Below, one piece after another: positions 12,501 through 25,191 of a stretch of DNA of 64,000 bases. Numbering within the stretch: the first letter of the stretch is position 1; every line of letters begins with the position of its first letter. The notes below the pieces were generated by a model. The model ran no database searches. It was not told where the DNA came from and worked only from the letters and a program-made list of their open reading frames with translations. A program made the translations under genes and the position numbers. The DNA is from Puffinus mauretanicus (Eukaryota; Chordata; Aves; Procellariiformes; Procellariidae): positions 1-64,000 of the forward strand of contig JAJKFH010002486.1 in the NCBI GenBank assembly GCA_023333565.1. Reading direction: 5' to 3'.

Positions 12501-15500
12501 ATGCTATCTTAGTTTGACTGAACAGTATTCAGAGCTGGATGCTAGTAATTAAGATTAAAACACAGGTACAGATGTTTTCTTTTTAATTCCAAGAAAGTAA
12601 TATAACGTTTTCAAGGCTCAAACTGAGTCTTCCTGGGACCTTAGTTTAAAAAGTCAATGTTGAACATATGGTATGTAGAAAGACCAGCTGTGATTCAAAT
12701 TTTGTTTTTGTTAAATTCACTTTTAATTTTGGAAGCACCAATTATTCCATTGTACCTGAGAAAACATCAGGAAACCAGAACTGTAAGTACCAGTAAATTA
12801 GGCTTTATTGTAAAGCATTGTATTTGAAATGACTCATCTGACTCAGGGTGACTTCTAGCAAATGTATTACTAATTTAGTGCAGTAAAGTGGCATGAAGTT
12901 TTGAGACTGGATTGTCCTTAACTACTACCCTAGTGCAACTTTAACACAGCAAATGACCCAAAAATCACAGCAGTGTTAAAAGAAGAATTAAAATGTTATA
13001 AGCTGAAAAGTTTTTGTTTACTGTATTTGGTAATGCAGGTCTCTTCTGTCTGTGCAACACAGGAACAGAGCTCCTGTTGCCACAATGGAAAGCAAGGAGG
13101 GAGTTTCTACATGAAAGACAATACTTTGGAAGAACTCTCAAGTTAGTAGTATGTATAAAAAAGCTGTTGAGCGTAAGCTTTTCTGGTTTTGCTTGGGGAA
13201 TTTTGCAAGTTCTCTGTTATTTTGTGCTTCTTGGTAAAATGACTCACCCACTGTTCTCACACAGAGAGAAACCTGAAAACTTGCTGAATCTGATGGACTG
13301 TGTATCAAGACTAAGGTGACAGCATGACAGTCAGCCATTTGCAGGGTGCAGTTCCGCATTAATTTTCTGAGTTCTGCATTCTCCCTCACCAGTAGCACCT
13401 TGTTCCCTCCTTTGTGCTATGCTGGGAGCTATATGCTCAGTGATGATTTGGTTTAGGAAATAAAGGCATTTCATGTATTAAACTCAAACACTCAGGGTTA
13501 ATATCTACAAGCATGCTGGTGTGTCTACGGATGCGTAGATGTGTCTGTAGGGGAGTAGCTATTTCTACAGGCATGCAGATGCATTGCGTGTAGCAGGGAA
13601 CAGGGTAAGGTTGGATTCTCTAGGTACAGAACAGGGAAATGAAACTGGTTGCTTTCCTTTGGAAGTAGTTTATCTGATTAGTTTCTATGGGTAGTTTGCA
13701 AGCAAACAAAAGACTTGATGAACTCAAAGGTATTTAGTCCCTCTTTAATCCTGGATACCTTTCAAAAGCGCAGGCTATTTTGTGCTTCTGTAATTTGCCA
13801 GCCATCTCAGTGAGCAGCTGAGCCTTAGGGGGCTAAAGGCACGGATGAGTGGAGGAGACCGGCTCTCCTAAATTAAGTTTCTTTCTGTAGGGTGGGATTA
13901 TATGTGGATGTGAGGTTTTGCAGTGGAGCTGTCGTTTTCAGCAAGGTAGGTTATTAATCAGCTCCCCACTGTGTGCGGCTTTGTCTGAGCATTGCTGCCA
14001 AACCAGCCTCTCAGCCTGAGGGAAGACTTGACACGAGCAAGTCACCACTCTGCCAAGCTGCTGTGACAGATAGCTGAATCTGCCCCATGCAAACACCATC
14101 TTCTCTGATTTCTTTCTCACTGAGAATAAATAGACCATACAAGGGAGTAGTCATTGCTTAAAACATGCTTGCTGATCTTCTGCGTGGCTGGCTATAATCT
14201 TTGACGCAGGAGCCATTCACACTTGGTTGGTTGCTATCTAAAAACTGCAAAATGTCAAAGCTGAAGCCGTAGAGAAGCTACACAGGGATCAGTTGCTTGC
14301 TGCAGCTTTGATCTTGTATCAGCTGCTAAATGTTTGGCATGCCCACAGTAGCTAAGTAGAGGGAAATGCTTCATTAAGTTAAAAGCTGTAGTACTTAGCT
14401 GCCCATGCAACTTTGTAATTAATTGAAGAATCCTTCAACTATCACTCTAATGGTTCTGCCCTTTTCTAATGGAGCATCCTTTGCTACCATGCTTTTGCTC
14501 TGAAGATCACCCACATTGAGGTATGGTCTCCAGACAGGTGTGGCTAGGGCCTCAAGGGACCAAAGTCCCTGATGCTCGGTCACCTGGCCCACCCAAAGTT
14601 GGAACATGAAGGAAAGCTGTTATCCCATACTATGCTGGCAGAAAAGATCCAATGTCACCAGTGTTGTCATGCTACAGGTCAAGTGGCAAAGTGGAGGGAT
14701 CAATGCTTCCCTTCTTACCCTTCCTCTTCTATCTTCTGGTTGCACAGTTTAATTGATCTTTGTTTCCTTGCAGCTTCTCTCACAAACGTCCCCATGCTTT
14801 CCTCAGCACAGTAATCCTTCAGCCACCTGGAAGTGCTGCTGCTTCTGTGAGAGATGTTTTTCCTCTTGGGTGGAGTCACCAGTAAGCCAAACACATTGTG
14901 CTGGTGGGTGCATGACGAGTACATGGGCTGGAGTGTGGGAAGTATGTCACCTGGGATTTCCAGTGGAGATTTACAAGATATTGCCTTCCAATTCCAACAT
15001 GAGATGAAAAGTGACATTGCAGCAGAAAACTTTCTGTAGTCAAAAACAACTTCATGAAAACCAGAATTCTGGCTTTTCATTAGCAATAGCTGAAAAAGGA
15101 AAATTCTCTATTAGGATGGCAGAGACCATAAAATGCATGGAAGGAAAAAACATTGAGCCCAGTCCCTCTGACATACTGTAGCGTGCATTTGCTCAAGTTT
15201 ATAAACTACGTCACACTTCATTGATAAGGCTTCAGTACCCATTAAACTAAAGACAATCATTGCTTTTTCAGTTTTCTCAAAAAAAGCTGTAGTCTAATTT
15301 ATTCCTCAATTGAGTATTGACACTGGTGGAAAAAAAAATCTTTGAATGTCTGTGTGAAAAACTCTCTGTGGTGAGATCAGGTTTCTTCTCCTGCCACCCT
15401 TCCACTTTTGCACAGAGATTTGCCCTAGAGGCTGCCTGCTCTCCATGCTGGTGTGAGTTACCAGTTACCATTGGTGTGGTGCATCTCTATTTATTTTCCT

Positions 15501-16244
15501 GCATTGTTTGTTCCTTTGGGTTTGGACTATGCTATTTTAGAATGAAACAGAAACATACAAGCTTTTTATTTGAGTTTCCTGAATCAAAGTACTAATGCTC
15601 AGAGCCCAGTGTAAGCCAATCTGCAAGAATATGGTAAACAACTATAAATCACTGTTGAACATAACTTTGAGTCATTACAAAAGCAGTATGAGGAGTTGAC
15701 TGGTCACTACTACCTCCAAAGGCAATAGCTATGAACCAAATCCTATAGAGAGGTATAAAGCATACATGGCAGCAAACGTAGAAAATGTATGTTCCTTCAA
15801 GGCCTCTCGCTTTTCTTCTGATATTGTCTGGACTGATGTCTGCACCATGTGTGAACTGACTGAGGTCAGGAAAAAGTGTCTAGGCTTTAGACTAGTGATG
15901 TCTGTTATAACGCTGTTTTTGATGATCTTTTTCATGAAGATGATGCTCTAGTCTGATTCTCACTGTGCAGCTGGCTCCCAGGCGCAGTGCAAGTCAGCAG
16001 TTCTGTAAAAAGAGGCATTCTATGATCTGGCCCTTCTGGACAAGCCTGTGTTTGTTGCGGGCATCAGCCCATGTAATTGCTTCCAGAAACTTATTCTCCA
16101 TTCTCTTGATCTACCTTTTAGCCTTCCCTCCAAGGCTTTCTGCACAATAGTTTTGAGGGTTTATATAGACGCCTTCCATCAAATCGTGGGTAAGTTCCAA
16201 CAGTAAAATGTACTTCAACAGAAACAGTATCACAGCCTTTGTAA
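9543..16244. other. Unique AT-rich sequence, possible intron
   Basis: No repeat family or coding region is recognised. It contains a T-rich tract at about 11,307-11,330 followed by CAG, a perfect 14-bp palindrome (TTAATGTACATTAA) at 10,566-10,579, and several short ORFs without domain signatures. A good minus-strand donor lies at about 13,244 (GTGGGTGAGTC) behind a mediocre acceptor, too weak to call as an exon. Confidence 0.5.
11307..11333. repeat. T-rich tract ending in CAG
   Basis: About two dozen T with one C are followed by CAG. It resembles a long plus-strand polypyrimidine tract, but the following sequence soon hits stops in all frames and has no nearby strong donor. Confidence 0.75.
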
Positions 16245-16375
16245 GGAAGTGTCGTGGTTTAAGCCCAGCCGGCAACTAAGCCCCACACAGCCTCTCGCTC
16301 ACTCCCCCCTGGTGGGATGGGGGAGAGAATCAGAAGGGTAAAAGTGAGAAAACTCGTGGGTTGAGATAAAGACAG

Positions 16376-16381
16376 TTTAAT
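16376..16381 (-). terminator. LTR polyadenylation signal ATTAAA
   Basis: Plus-strand TTTAAT is ATTAAA in the LTR sense. It lies about 180 bases downstream of the TATA box, which fits the R region of a retroviral LTR, and a pyrimidine- and T-rich stretch follows. The related LTR at 25.2 kb has a degenerate ACTAAA at the matching place. Confidence 0.55.
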
Positions 16382-16561
16382 AGGGAAAGCAGAAGCCGCA
16401 CATGCAAGCAAAGCAAAACAAGGAATTCATTCTCTACTTCCCATCAGCAGGCAGGTGTTCAGCCATCTCCAGGAAAGCAGGGCTCCATCACACGTAACGG
16501 TTACTTGGGAAAACAAATGCCATCACTCCGAATGTCTCCCCCTTCCTTCTTCTTCCACCAG

Positions 16562-16585
16562 CTTTATATACTGAGCATGACGTCA
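16562..16585 (-). promoter_or_regulatory. LTR core promoter: CRE plus TATA box
   Basis: On the minus strand a perfect palindromic cAMP-response element TGACGTCA (16,578-16,585) lies about 8 bp upstream of the TATA box TATATAAAG (16,562-16,570). A CRE this close to TATA is a typical CREB/ATF-responsive promoter layout. Transcription would start roughly 25-30 bases below 16,562 and run toward lower coordinates, through R/U5 and out at 16,250. Motifs are seen directly; activity is inferred. Confidence 0.65.
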
Positions 16586-16849
16586 TATGGTATGGAATAT
16601 CGCTTTGGTCAGTTGGGGTCAGTTGTCCCAGCCGTGCCCCCTCCCAACTTCTTGTGCACCTCCAACCTGCTCGCTGGTGGGGTGGGGTGAGGAGCAGAAA
16701 AGGCCTTGACTCTGTGTAAGCACTGCTTAACAGTAACGAAAACATCCCTGTGTTATCAACACTGTTTGCAGCACAAATCCAAACCATAGCCCCATACCAG
16801 CTACTCTGAAGAAAACTAACTGTATCCCAGCCAAAATCAGCACAGGAAG

Positions 16850-19800
16850 TAATTTGTGATTCAAATTTTGTAGTTCTACTTGTACTAGGAAATGCTCTGG
16901 ATCTTCCTGTGCTGCATCTTTTGAAGAGTCAGCTTCAAAGATGTTCTTGAATCAGGGACTGTTTTATGAGTAAATATCTGGTGGGAGCTAATGATAAGTT
17001 CATTTAAAAACATTTTACTTCTGCTGCATTGCTGTGGGAATAGAGTTTCTGTGTTAGCATTAACACTCATAATCAGGAAGTCTGAGAAGGAATCTAATCC
17101 TTGGCATTTCTCAGGCACATTTGCATGATCAAAAGGGACTGCAGAGATTACAGTTTCTTTGTGTCATGCAGATCATGTCAATTAAATGAATTAGGAGTCT
17201 GAGCAGCTCAAGTAAGGCTAGAAGGAGCCTGTCTGTGTACTTAAGATACAGTTAGAGGGCCACCAGGAGATGTGCCTGCAGCAAAAACAGTGTTACTATG
17301 AGGAGGAGCAAGTTCCTGATCATTGATTCGGACAACTCTGGACTAGACTGTGGTCCCTGTATGCCTGTAAGTCAGGACATACTAGCACTAGTAGCTGTTT
17401 GCAGCCAGAATTTTACTCAGGTAGCACCTGCTTACCAGTGAACTAAGAAATAGATATTGACTTCCAGCCAGAGACAAGAAGATTTTGTTCTACCCATGAT
17501 GAGGACCTGGGATAATGTTTCTTCTCTGTAAACACCATGTCCTTTCAAGATGTTTAACTGCAACCACTGTGGCATGGGACATTAAAACACTGTAGAATAA
17601 TTTAATTTTGAATGTCTATAGAGCTGAAAAAACAGTAATCCAAAGGTTTGTGGCCTTTGATCTGCTATGTGACTTAATGAGAAGAGCTGAGTCATGAATT
17701 CAATTTTGGATCCAAAACGCTTGGGAGTTCTGACCTTTTTCCCAATCTGGATCCCATTCTCTGCACCGTAACTTGCAGCAATTGTGTAATTAATCTGTGG
17801 CTAATTTGTTTCTGTACATTTATGTCTAAAAACAACTTACAAAATAGTCTTTGAATAATGAAATATTAAAGTAATTAATTTTAATTTTAAAGCTTCATGG
17901 CCTCAAAAGATAAAAGGCGAGGGGCACAGGGCTATATTACAGCAAAGAGGTATCACACAGGTGAGATTTGCTGGACTGTAGATTCCAGCCCTTGCTACAA
18001 CGGACGTGACTTTATATGGTCCTTTATATCATGAAACCATTCAGGTTTCTCACCTGAGTATTCCCATTAGAAAGATATTGTTACACCTTATTTCTCTGAT
18101 GATTAGAAGCATTCCTCTAAATTTCAGATTAGATGTGTTCATACCCAACGAATATTCTTATACCAGCTTTCTCTCCTTTACTTTCTTTTGCGTTTACCCC
18201 AAGGATGCTTTAACAGGCAGCAATAGCATCATGTCAGTCTTCAGTCTTGCAGGTTACAAAAACTGGTGCCTCTAAGCACCTCTGGCAGCAGCACTTATCA
18301 GTGCCGTGACCATTATATTGGCTATATACTCTTCCTGTTCCTGTTTGACTTATTTTCCCTAACACAGGGATCGATTATTCTTTCAGAGTCTGCAAACCCA
18401 CACAAAACATCTCTCGACTCAGGGCATGTAATTTAAAGCCACATGTGACTGTGGCAAATTCTGTAACCTCCATTATCATTCCAGAGGTACTGTGATCTCC
18501 TCTGATTCACGGCATTGTGCATGCTAGCACCCCTCTTTCCTTTGGACATTGAGGGTGTAATTAATCTGAACCTATACAATACAAAGGTCTACATAAACTA
18601 TTCACCCCTATCACCTGTAGGAGAAAAATGGGTATTTCTGGATATAATTTACTGCATTTTAAAGTAATATCTACAGTAAGATAAATCATGTGACTATGAT
18701 CTAGACAAGTAGCTCAAGCGTAAATATCTATATTTGGCTAGATGAAGTTCATCTAGGGCCTTTGGCTTCATTTGCACCACAAGTCAATCCCTGAGCACAT
18801 GTTCTAAAGACAGAAAGAATTATTTGAAAGAAAATGAAGATTTTCCTAAATATTGGACATGACTTTTTCTTGCCTTCGTGTTATGGCTTGCATTATTTCA
18901 ATGGAGTCATATTTTTAACAGCATCTGGCATCTGGGAAACCAACTGTACAATTTTGTTGCAAGCTAGAAGAATTATCCATAAGCTTTGTCAGTGTATTTG
19001 GGATGCCGAGGACGGAACAAAACACAGCTCAGCTTCAAGGCATAGCTAAGCTAATGGATTGCATGTAAGACTGTTGTCAGGAAAGTTAAAACAATATTTA
19101 AGTTTTGCTATATTGAATAGCCAAAAAAGAAGTAGAAAAAAAGAGGTAGGAAATAGCAAGACACAAGAAAGTAAATATGTTAAATGCAGAGTTAAAATCT
19201 GCCCATGAGACATAAAAATGGAAATGTGCAGTTGGGTGACATGTAATATGTCAATATAATAGTTATTGCAAAGCAGTAAGTCAACTTTCTTAGCACAGTA
19301 AGCGCTCCGAGAACTGTTGAGACTCAACTTTTTGATTTAAGCTGGAAAATGGCATATTAAAAATAAATACATAAAAATGTTACCTCAAAATATAACATTT
19401 AAAATGCATGCCACAAAGCCTTTGAACTAGTAAGAAGTTATGCTTAAGCCACTTTTCAGTCAATTTAGCATATTGGAAAATCTGAAACAAAATCAATTTT
19501 TAAAAGTTCAGATTTTTTGTCTTTACTCATGCCTTTTAAAAATCTTTCCTCATCAATGTACCAAGAACTGTCAAATGAAACCAAAAGAATTTTCATTATG
19601 CTATGAATACATATTGAATCAAATCACTAACAACTATAATGCACATGGGAGTTAGGAGACAGTTTATGAAGACACAAATAATATTTTCCTGAACTTCACT
19701 TCCTTTGGTAAAAATTTGATTACATTCGTTGCATGGAAATGCTAGATCTACTGGAGGCTCCTAAATAAGAACAGACATAACAGAGATAATTTTTCCTTCC

Positions 19801-21868
19801 TGTTTTTTTTCAGCTGAAGTTAAGTGTGTGAAAGGACCACACTGTGAAGTCAGGTAGCTGAAGTGCTCTTTAGCATGGATACTTCATGGGCAAAGTAAAT
19901 AGACTTTTTCCTGCCAAGATTTCCTAGTCTGCCTTTTGGTGCAGAGGTAGAAGTATGTGTCAGGATCTATAGCCGCATACTTTTTGAACTTCATATTAAG
20001 ATTGGTACCAGAGGTGCCAATTAGTGTTGACAGCAGGCAGATATCTAGTAGTCAACAGCTAGTCTGAGATTACACACCTGGTCTGGATTTAAAAAAAATA
20101 ATCTAGGTATAAAAGTTTTCAGACCCTATTAGAAATCTTTTGTGGCAACTTGTCTTTCTGGCTTGGGATGGATATATTTCATTATGAGAGATATTAACTG
20201 AGTATTGCTAACCTGGAAATGTTGGGCATCTGAATCTGCAAACCAGATGGCCTGTGTGTTCTAGATCTTGGTATCTTGGTTCCTAAGTTAGGCCCTGAAA
20301 TTTGGAAAGTCTGGGACTGGGTTCTTTATTTTAGGGAAAGTAGCTGGTGCAAATCCACAGAGCACATTCTAGCACATAAATAACTCAGCACTGCAGTTGC
20401 TAGTACAGAATGCATCTATTGCTCATCTAAACAGCATCTTAGGAGACAAAAGTATTCAGGGGTATAAAGAGAGGCTGAAATCTAGATCAGTCAGCACTCT
20501 GCGTTTTCCTTTCTTTTTCTTTTTGACCAACTACGTTATTAATCATATTCATTTGCTTTTCTTTCCTCCTGATTCTGCTAGTTTCTTTTTCACTCTGTCC
20601 CATTTCCTTCCACCTGCCATGCAATGTTCTGTGCAGACACTTCACCTCTTTTTACATTTACCTGTCTTATGCAGAGAATTCTGAATGCTGATGACACATT
20701 TTCAAGTTTTTATTCTGTTTTTCCAATGGCATTCAGTGGATGTCATTCTTGGCACCCCAAGGTTCATTTGGCTTTTCAAAGGGGCATCCCATTAATGAAA
20801 GCATTCTGCTCACTGGCTGCATAGCAGGAACAGGAAGAAGTCTATTACATATCCTTTGACAGAAAAAGGTCTGATTAAATTAACAGTTCCAATAGGCATG
20901 TGGCAGTTCCTGTGGAGTTTCCAGCCCCACAGGACAATGCACTCCATGGAAAGTTCTACGTGACTGACTTTCTATTGTCCCACAGAGATATTCTGGGCAG
21001 CAACAATGCTGATGTTTTTTTCCTGTGTACTGTTTGCAAACATTGTTAAATTGGATGGTACTTCTAGCTAGGAGGGGAGCGCTTGCTCTGTAGCATTGCA
21101 GTCAGGTGGCACTGTAGAAAAAATAAACAATATGTTATATTCTCATCTGGGGACAGCAAAGGACTTACTACTACATTATAAAACAAGAACTATTGATGAA
21201 AAAGGCAACATGAAAAATCTGCTAAAAATGACTGTGGATGACGTAAAGGTATAGGATTTTAAAATAGTCACATAAACTATGTTTGCTGTCACCCTCAAAC
21301 TGCTGTTGAAGGTACCTGACATATGAGAGAGACATAATTTTCCTTTCAGGCAGCTGAGATATCCTGTTTCTAAGGATTAACATATCCTCAAGAACTGGTA
21401 CTATTAGTAATGGAAAGAGTATTAAAATACTGAAAGGAAAGAGGAAAATTCTTCGTGGATGAGTCTCCACTTGTGTAACTGATTGTATTTGCTTGAATAG
21501 AAAACTAACATTTCTGCAGCTTTTAGAGATTTAAAGTCCTTTGGTCAGAACAATTTGTCACTTTATTCCTCCTGACAGTAAATGCAGAGAGTTCAGCACT
21601 TTGGTATCAGTCAAAACTACCTTAGATTACCTTGCATTTTTTCTGAATGAGCACATGGTGCAGCAGCAGGGTGAGACCCAAGCTCCCCTGTGTGTGAGCC
21701 ATTATGTCTTTGTAAATACAAGGCAATTTGAGCTAGCTTAATCCCTGGTGAACTAAGAGTGAGCTACATCACGGTTACTGAGGATAAAAGCCTGCATGTG
21801 AGAGGTTAACACAGGGTAGGTAATCTGAGATCCCATGGTACCTAGTTCGTGTTTTCATCAAGGTACGT
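16850..21868. other. Unique AT-rich sequence, no gene seen
   Basis: No repeat family is recognised. The only exon-like object is a 40-nt plus-strand segment at 19,814-19,853 behind a strong pyrimidine tract (CCTGTTTTTTTTCAG); its donor, GTAGCT, is weak. Short ORFs are scattered on both strands with no domain signature. Confidence 0.55.
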
Positions 21869-21876
21869 TGAGACCT

Positions 21877-21958
21877 GATGGGATCCACCTGTCTCAATGG
21901 GGGAAAATGCATCTTTGGGCATAAGCTGGCGGGACTGATCGAGAAGGCTTTAAACTAG
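21877..21958 (+). pseudogene. CR1 ORF1 C-terminal remnant (SGNH esterase end)
   Basis: The start reads DGIHLSQWGK, which matches the last conserved block (D-x-x-H) of the SGNH-hydrolase/esterase domain found in CR1 ORF1 proteins. A frameshift follows near 21,905. In the new frame the sequence reads FGHKLAGLIEKALN and stops at TAG 21,956-21,958, the expected end of ORF1. Everything upstream is missing. The next ATG, for ORF2, is five bases after this stop in another frame, the usual CR1 arrangement. Confidence 0.7.
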
Positions 21959-21963
21959 AATTG

Positions 21964-23925
21964 ATGGGGGAAGGGAATACCAACAGGATTGCAGTAGGAA
22001 AGCCAAGGGTTGGCATGGCATTGCCTGAGGGTGGCAATGCTAGTGAGAACATTTACACTGCTCCTGGGAGCACAGAGGGCTCAGCAGTGTATCTGAAATG
22101 CTTGTACACCAATGCACGCAGTATGAGAAACAAACAGGATGAACTGGAAGCATTGGTTAGTTCCCAGAGCTGTGATGTCATTGGTGTTAGTGAGACCTGG
22201 TGGAATGAGTCCCATGATCGGAGTGCTGGGATGGAGGGCTACAGGCTGTTCAGGAGGGATAGGCAAGGCAGACGAGATGGAGGTGTTGCTCCATACGTAA
22301 GGGAGAGGTTTGATTGTACAGTCCTTACAGTTAGTGATGATGTGGTTGAGAGCCTCTAAGTGAGGATTAGGGGCATGGAAAACAAAGGACGTGGTGTAGT
22401 GGGTGTCTACTACCAATTGCCCAGCCAGGATGTAAGCACTGATGAGTTATTCTATAGGCAATTAGAAGAAATTTCTGGATAGGTAGCCCTTGTCCTTATG
22501 GGAGATTTCAACTTCCCAGACATCAACTGGGAATATCATACTGCTGTGACAAGTAGGTCTTGGAAATTCTTGATGTTTGTAGGAGATAACTTCTTGTCAT
22601 AAGTACTCAGCAAGCCAACTAGGAAAGATGTCCTCCTAGATTTGGTATTTGAGAATAGAGAAGGACTTGTGGGGGATGTGATGGTAGGTGGCTGTCTTGG
22701 CCACAGTGATCATGAAATGGTTGAGTTTAAAATTTTCAGTGTAATGAGAAAAAAGGACAGCAGAGTTGCTACCCTGGACTTCAGGAGAGCAAACCTAAAG
22801 CTATTCAGGGAGCTATTTAGCAGAGTACTCCGGGAATCTGCTTTTGAGGGCTTAGGAGTTCATGAGTGCTGGTTGGTCTTTAAGAACCACCTTTTAGAAG
22901 CACAGGAGCAGGTAATCCCATTGTGTCATAAGTCAAACAAGTGGAGCAGAAAACCAGCTTGGCTGAACAGGGAACTCCTCATGGAGTTCAAGAGAAAAAA
23001 GAAATTGTATGATCTCTGGAAGCGAGGTCAGGCTACACAGGAAGACTACAGACCTGCGATTCATATATGCAGGGAGAAGACATGAAAGGCCAATGCTCAA
23101 TTAGAATTGAAACTGGCCAGTGCTGTCTGAGATAACAAGAAGGGCTTTTTAAAGTATGTTAATAGCAAGAGGAGGTCTAAAGAAAACATTGGACTAATAC
23201 TTGTTTAAGATGGTCATCTGACTAATAGGGATGAAGAAAAAGTGGAGGCATTCAATGCATTTTTTACCTCAGTCTTTAATAATACTGATAGACCTTGGGA
23301 TGCCTGGTCCTCTGAGTCAGTGGACCACAAGTGCGGGAGCAGTGACTTTCCGTTTGTGGAATGTGTATGCGTCAGCAGCGTGCCCTGGCAGCCGAGAGGG
23401 CAAACCACATCCTGGGGTGCATCAAACACAGCATAACCAGCTGGTCAAGAGAGGTGGTTATCCCACTGTATTTAGCACTGGTGTGATCTCACCTTGAATG
23501 TTGTGTGCAGCTCTGGGCCCCACAATTTAAGAAGGATGATTAAGGTCCTTGAATGCGCCCAGAGGAGGATAACAAAGCTGGTGAAAGGGCTAGAAGGCAT
23601 GTCCTATGAGGAGCAGCTAAGAACTCTGGGGTTGTCTAGTTTGGAGAAAAGGAGGCTGAGGGCCGACCTCATTGCTCTCTGCAGCTTCCTGAGGAGGGGA
23701 AGTGCAGAGGGAGGTGCTGATCTCTTCTCCCTGGGATCTAGTGATATGATGTGTGGGAATGATTCAAAGCTGCACCAGGGGAGGTTTAGACTGGACATTA
23801 GGAAACATTTCTTTACCGAGAGCATGGTCAAACACTGGAACAGGCTTCCTAGAGAGGTGGTTGAGGCCCCAAGCCTATCAGTGTTTAAGAGGCATTTGGA
23901 CAATGCCCTCAAGAACATGCTTTAA
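21964..23925 (+). pseudogene. CR1 ORF2 remnant: endonuclease plus C-terminus, RT lost
   Basis: The first frame (to TAA about 22,359) holds the APE-type endonuclease start: YTNARSMRNKQDELEAL, then DVIGVSETWW with the catalytic Glu, then GYRLFRRDR and RRDGGVAPYV. Beyond in-frame stops the domain continues with LMGDFNFPDINW (catalytic Asp/Asn) near 22,500 and GHSDHEMVEF (catalytic Asp-His) near 22,705, so all endonuclease signature blocks remain. The linker WLNRELLMEFKRKKKLYDLW follows at about 22,970. The RT is deleted; the C-terminal domain runs from about 23,373 to the stop at 23,923-23,925 (last residues LKNML). With several stops and frameshifts it cannot encode a functional protein. Confidence 0.85.
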
Positions 23926-24011
23926 GTTGGTCAGCCCTGAATTGGTCAGGCAGTGGGACTAGATGATCATTGTAGGTCCCTTCCAACTGAAATAGTTTAT
24001 ACTGTTCTATC

Positions 24012-25186
24012 ATGAGTCTCAAAGGCTGCTTGATAGATAACAAAATGGCAAGGATGCTTGACCTCTGCCAATTGCCAGTAGGATGCCAATGACCAAAAGT
24101 ACTAATGAAATTGCAGTAGAATATCAAGACTTTAAACTTGGTTGATAAGAAACTAGGAGATTAGCTGCATCCAGGGATGCCTGGACACAACTGTCACAGT
24201 CAAGTTTTCACAAGCTGAGAAGGGAAGAGCTGAGTGAGTGCCACGTATGGGTCGTGCAGCCGGCTGGGACTAGTATGCACAGTGGCTCCTGCGCTTGTGG
24301 CTGCCGAAGCAAGGGTACAGCTTCAGCAGCTGTGATGTGCGTTAATGCACAGCTCATGGAGCTGGGCAACTGCAAGAAGACTCTTGGAAGATCTACATTT
24401 TTTTGACAAGCCAATGTGTCCCCTACCCTCTGCCAACAGCTCTAAGTGCTAAGGATAAAAAGTAACAGTGCTTTAGGCATGAAATGAGATCTAGCCTACA
24501 ATTTCAACCCTGTAGAGTGTTATGCATGTAAATCATCCAATGCATATGGAACTGGTTGTAATTTTTCATCAGTTTATTATTTGTGTTGAGAAATAAGTGT
24601 TTTTTCAATACACCTGTGCTATGTTTAAATGTTTGTTTGTTTAAATGTGTTTGGGGAAACGTAGTTATTGATTTCTTCTTCCCAAAACCTTTAAAAAGTG
24701 ATGGCTTTTTTTCCAAACCATTTTGTTTGTTTACTGTAAGTGGGAGAATACCTGTTTCTCTTTTCCCTCTGCTTATTTTTTCCTAATGAAAACCTTTTTT
24801 TTCTTGAGCATCATGAACTATAACATAAAATGAATTTTTTTTTTTCAAAATTAAAACAAAATTTATTTTATTGGCATGAAAAGCAAGTGAGATTCTGAGT
24901 AATACTGAAAAAGTGTTTTCTTCAACTTCAAGGATTTATGTAACTTTCCTGGATACAGGATTTTGTTAAATATTGTAACTGAGAAAATGAATTTTAATTT
25001 TGGAAACAACAATAGTGCTTGAAGGAGAGACTCATACAGTTTCTTTGCGATTACTTTTAATTCACAGAAAGAGGAAAGAGGAAAAACATCACAGCTAAGA
25101 GAGACTGCAGGGAGGTAAGAACATCAGAGAGACAATAGGCAATGGTGATAAAAGAAGACAGTTGAAACACAAGAAATTAAGATTTT
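24012..25186. other. Unique sequence, no gene seen
   Basis: AT-rich sequence with an 11-base T run at 24,835-24,845. I see no coding region or recognisable repeat. Confidence 0.6.
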
Positions 25187-25191
25187 GGAAC

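Larger units (their letters stand above)
16250..16844 (-). mobile_element. Solo LTR of an avian endogenous retrovirus, ERVL-like
   Basis: A 595-bp element begins TGTCGTGG and ends CAGCACA, the usual TG...CA retroviral LTR ends. It is flanked by a perfect 5-bp duplication GGAAG (16,245-16,249 and 16,845-16,849), so both insertion boundaries are intact. Sense is the minus strand: TATATAAAG at 16,570-16,562, ATTAAA at 16,381-16,376, and the pyrimidine-rich U5 at the left end. No internal retroviral genes lie beside it, so it is a solo LTR left by recombination between the two LTRs of a provirus. The left-end sequence recurs at 63,920 and, more diverged and in the other orientation, at 25,192-25,407. 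A 5-bp duplication fits ERVL-type (class III) elements; the class is inferred from that and from recollection of similar bird LTRs. Confidence 0.88.
21869..24011 (+). mobile_element. Old CR1 LINE, 5'-truncated and internally deleted
   Basis: This copy runs from the end of CR1 ORF1 through the ORF2 endonuclease to the ORF2 C-terminus and 3' UTR, ending near TTTATACTGTTCTAT without a clear octamer array. The 3' UTR (GATGATCATTGTAGGTCCC) differs from the other copies here, so it belongs to a different subfamily. At about 23,350-23,372 the sequence passes from the linker before the RT (SSDFPF) straight to the C-terminal domain (QQRALAAERANHILGCI), so RT fingers, palm and thumb are absent. Several stops and frameshifts mark it as old. 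The left boundary is approximate; no target duplication is evident. Confidence 0.88.

Noticed and set aside
13500..13590. Loose repetition of GCATGC and TGTGTCT words.
   Set aside because: Copies are short, imperfect and irregularly spaced; no tandem period can be defined.
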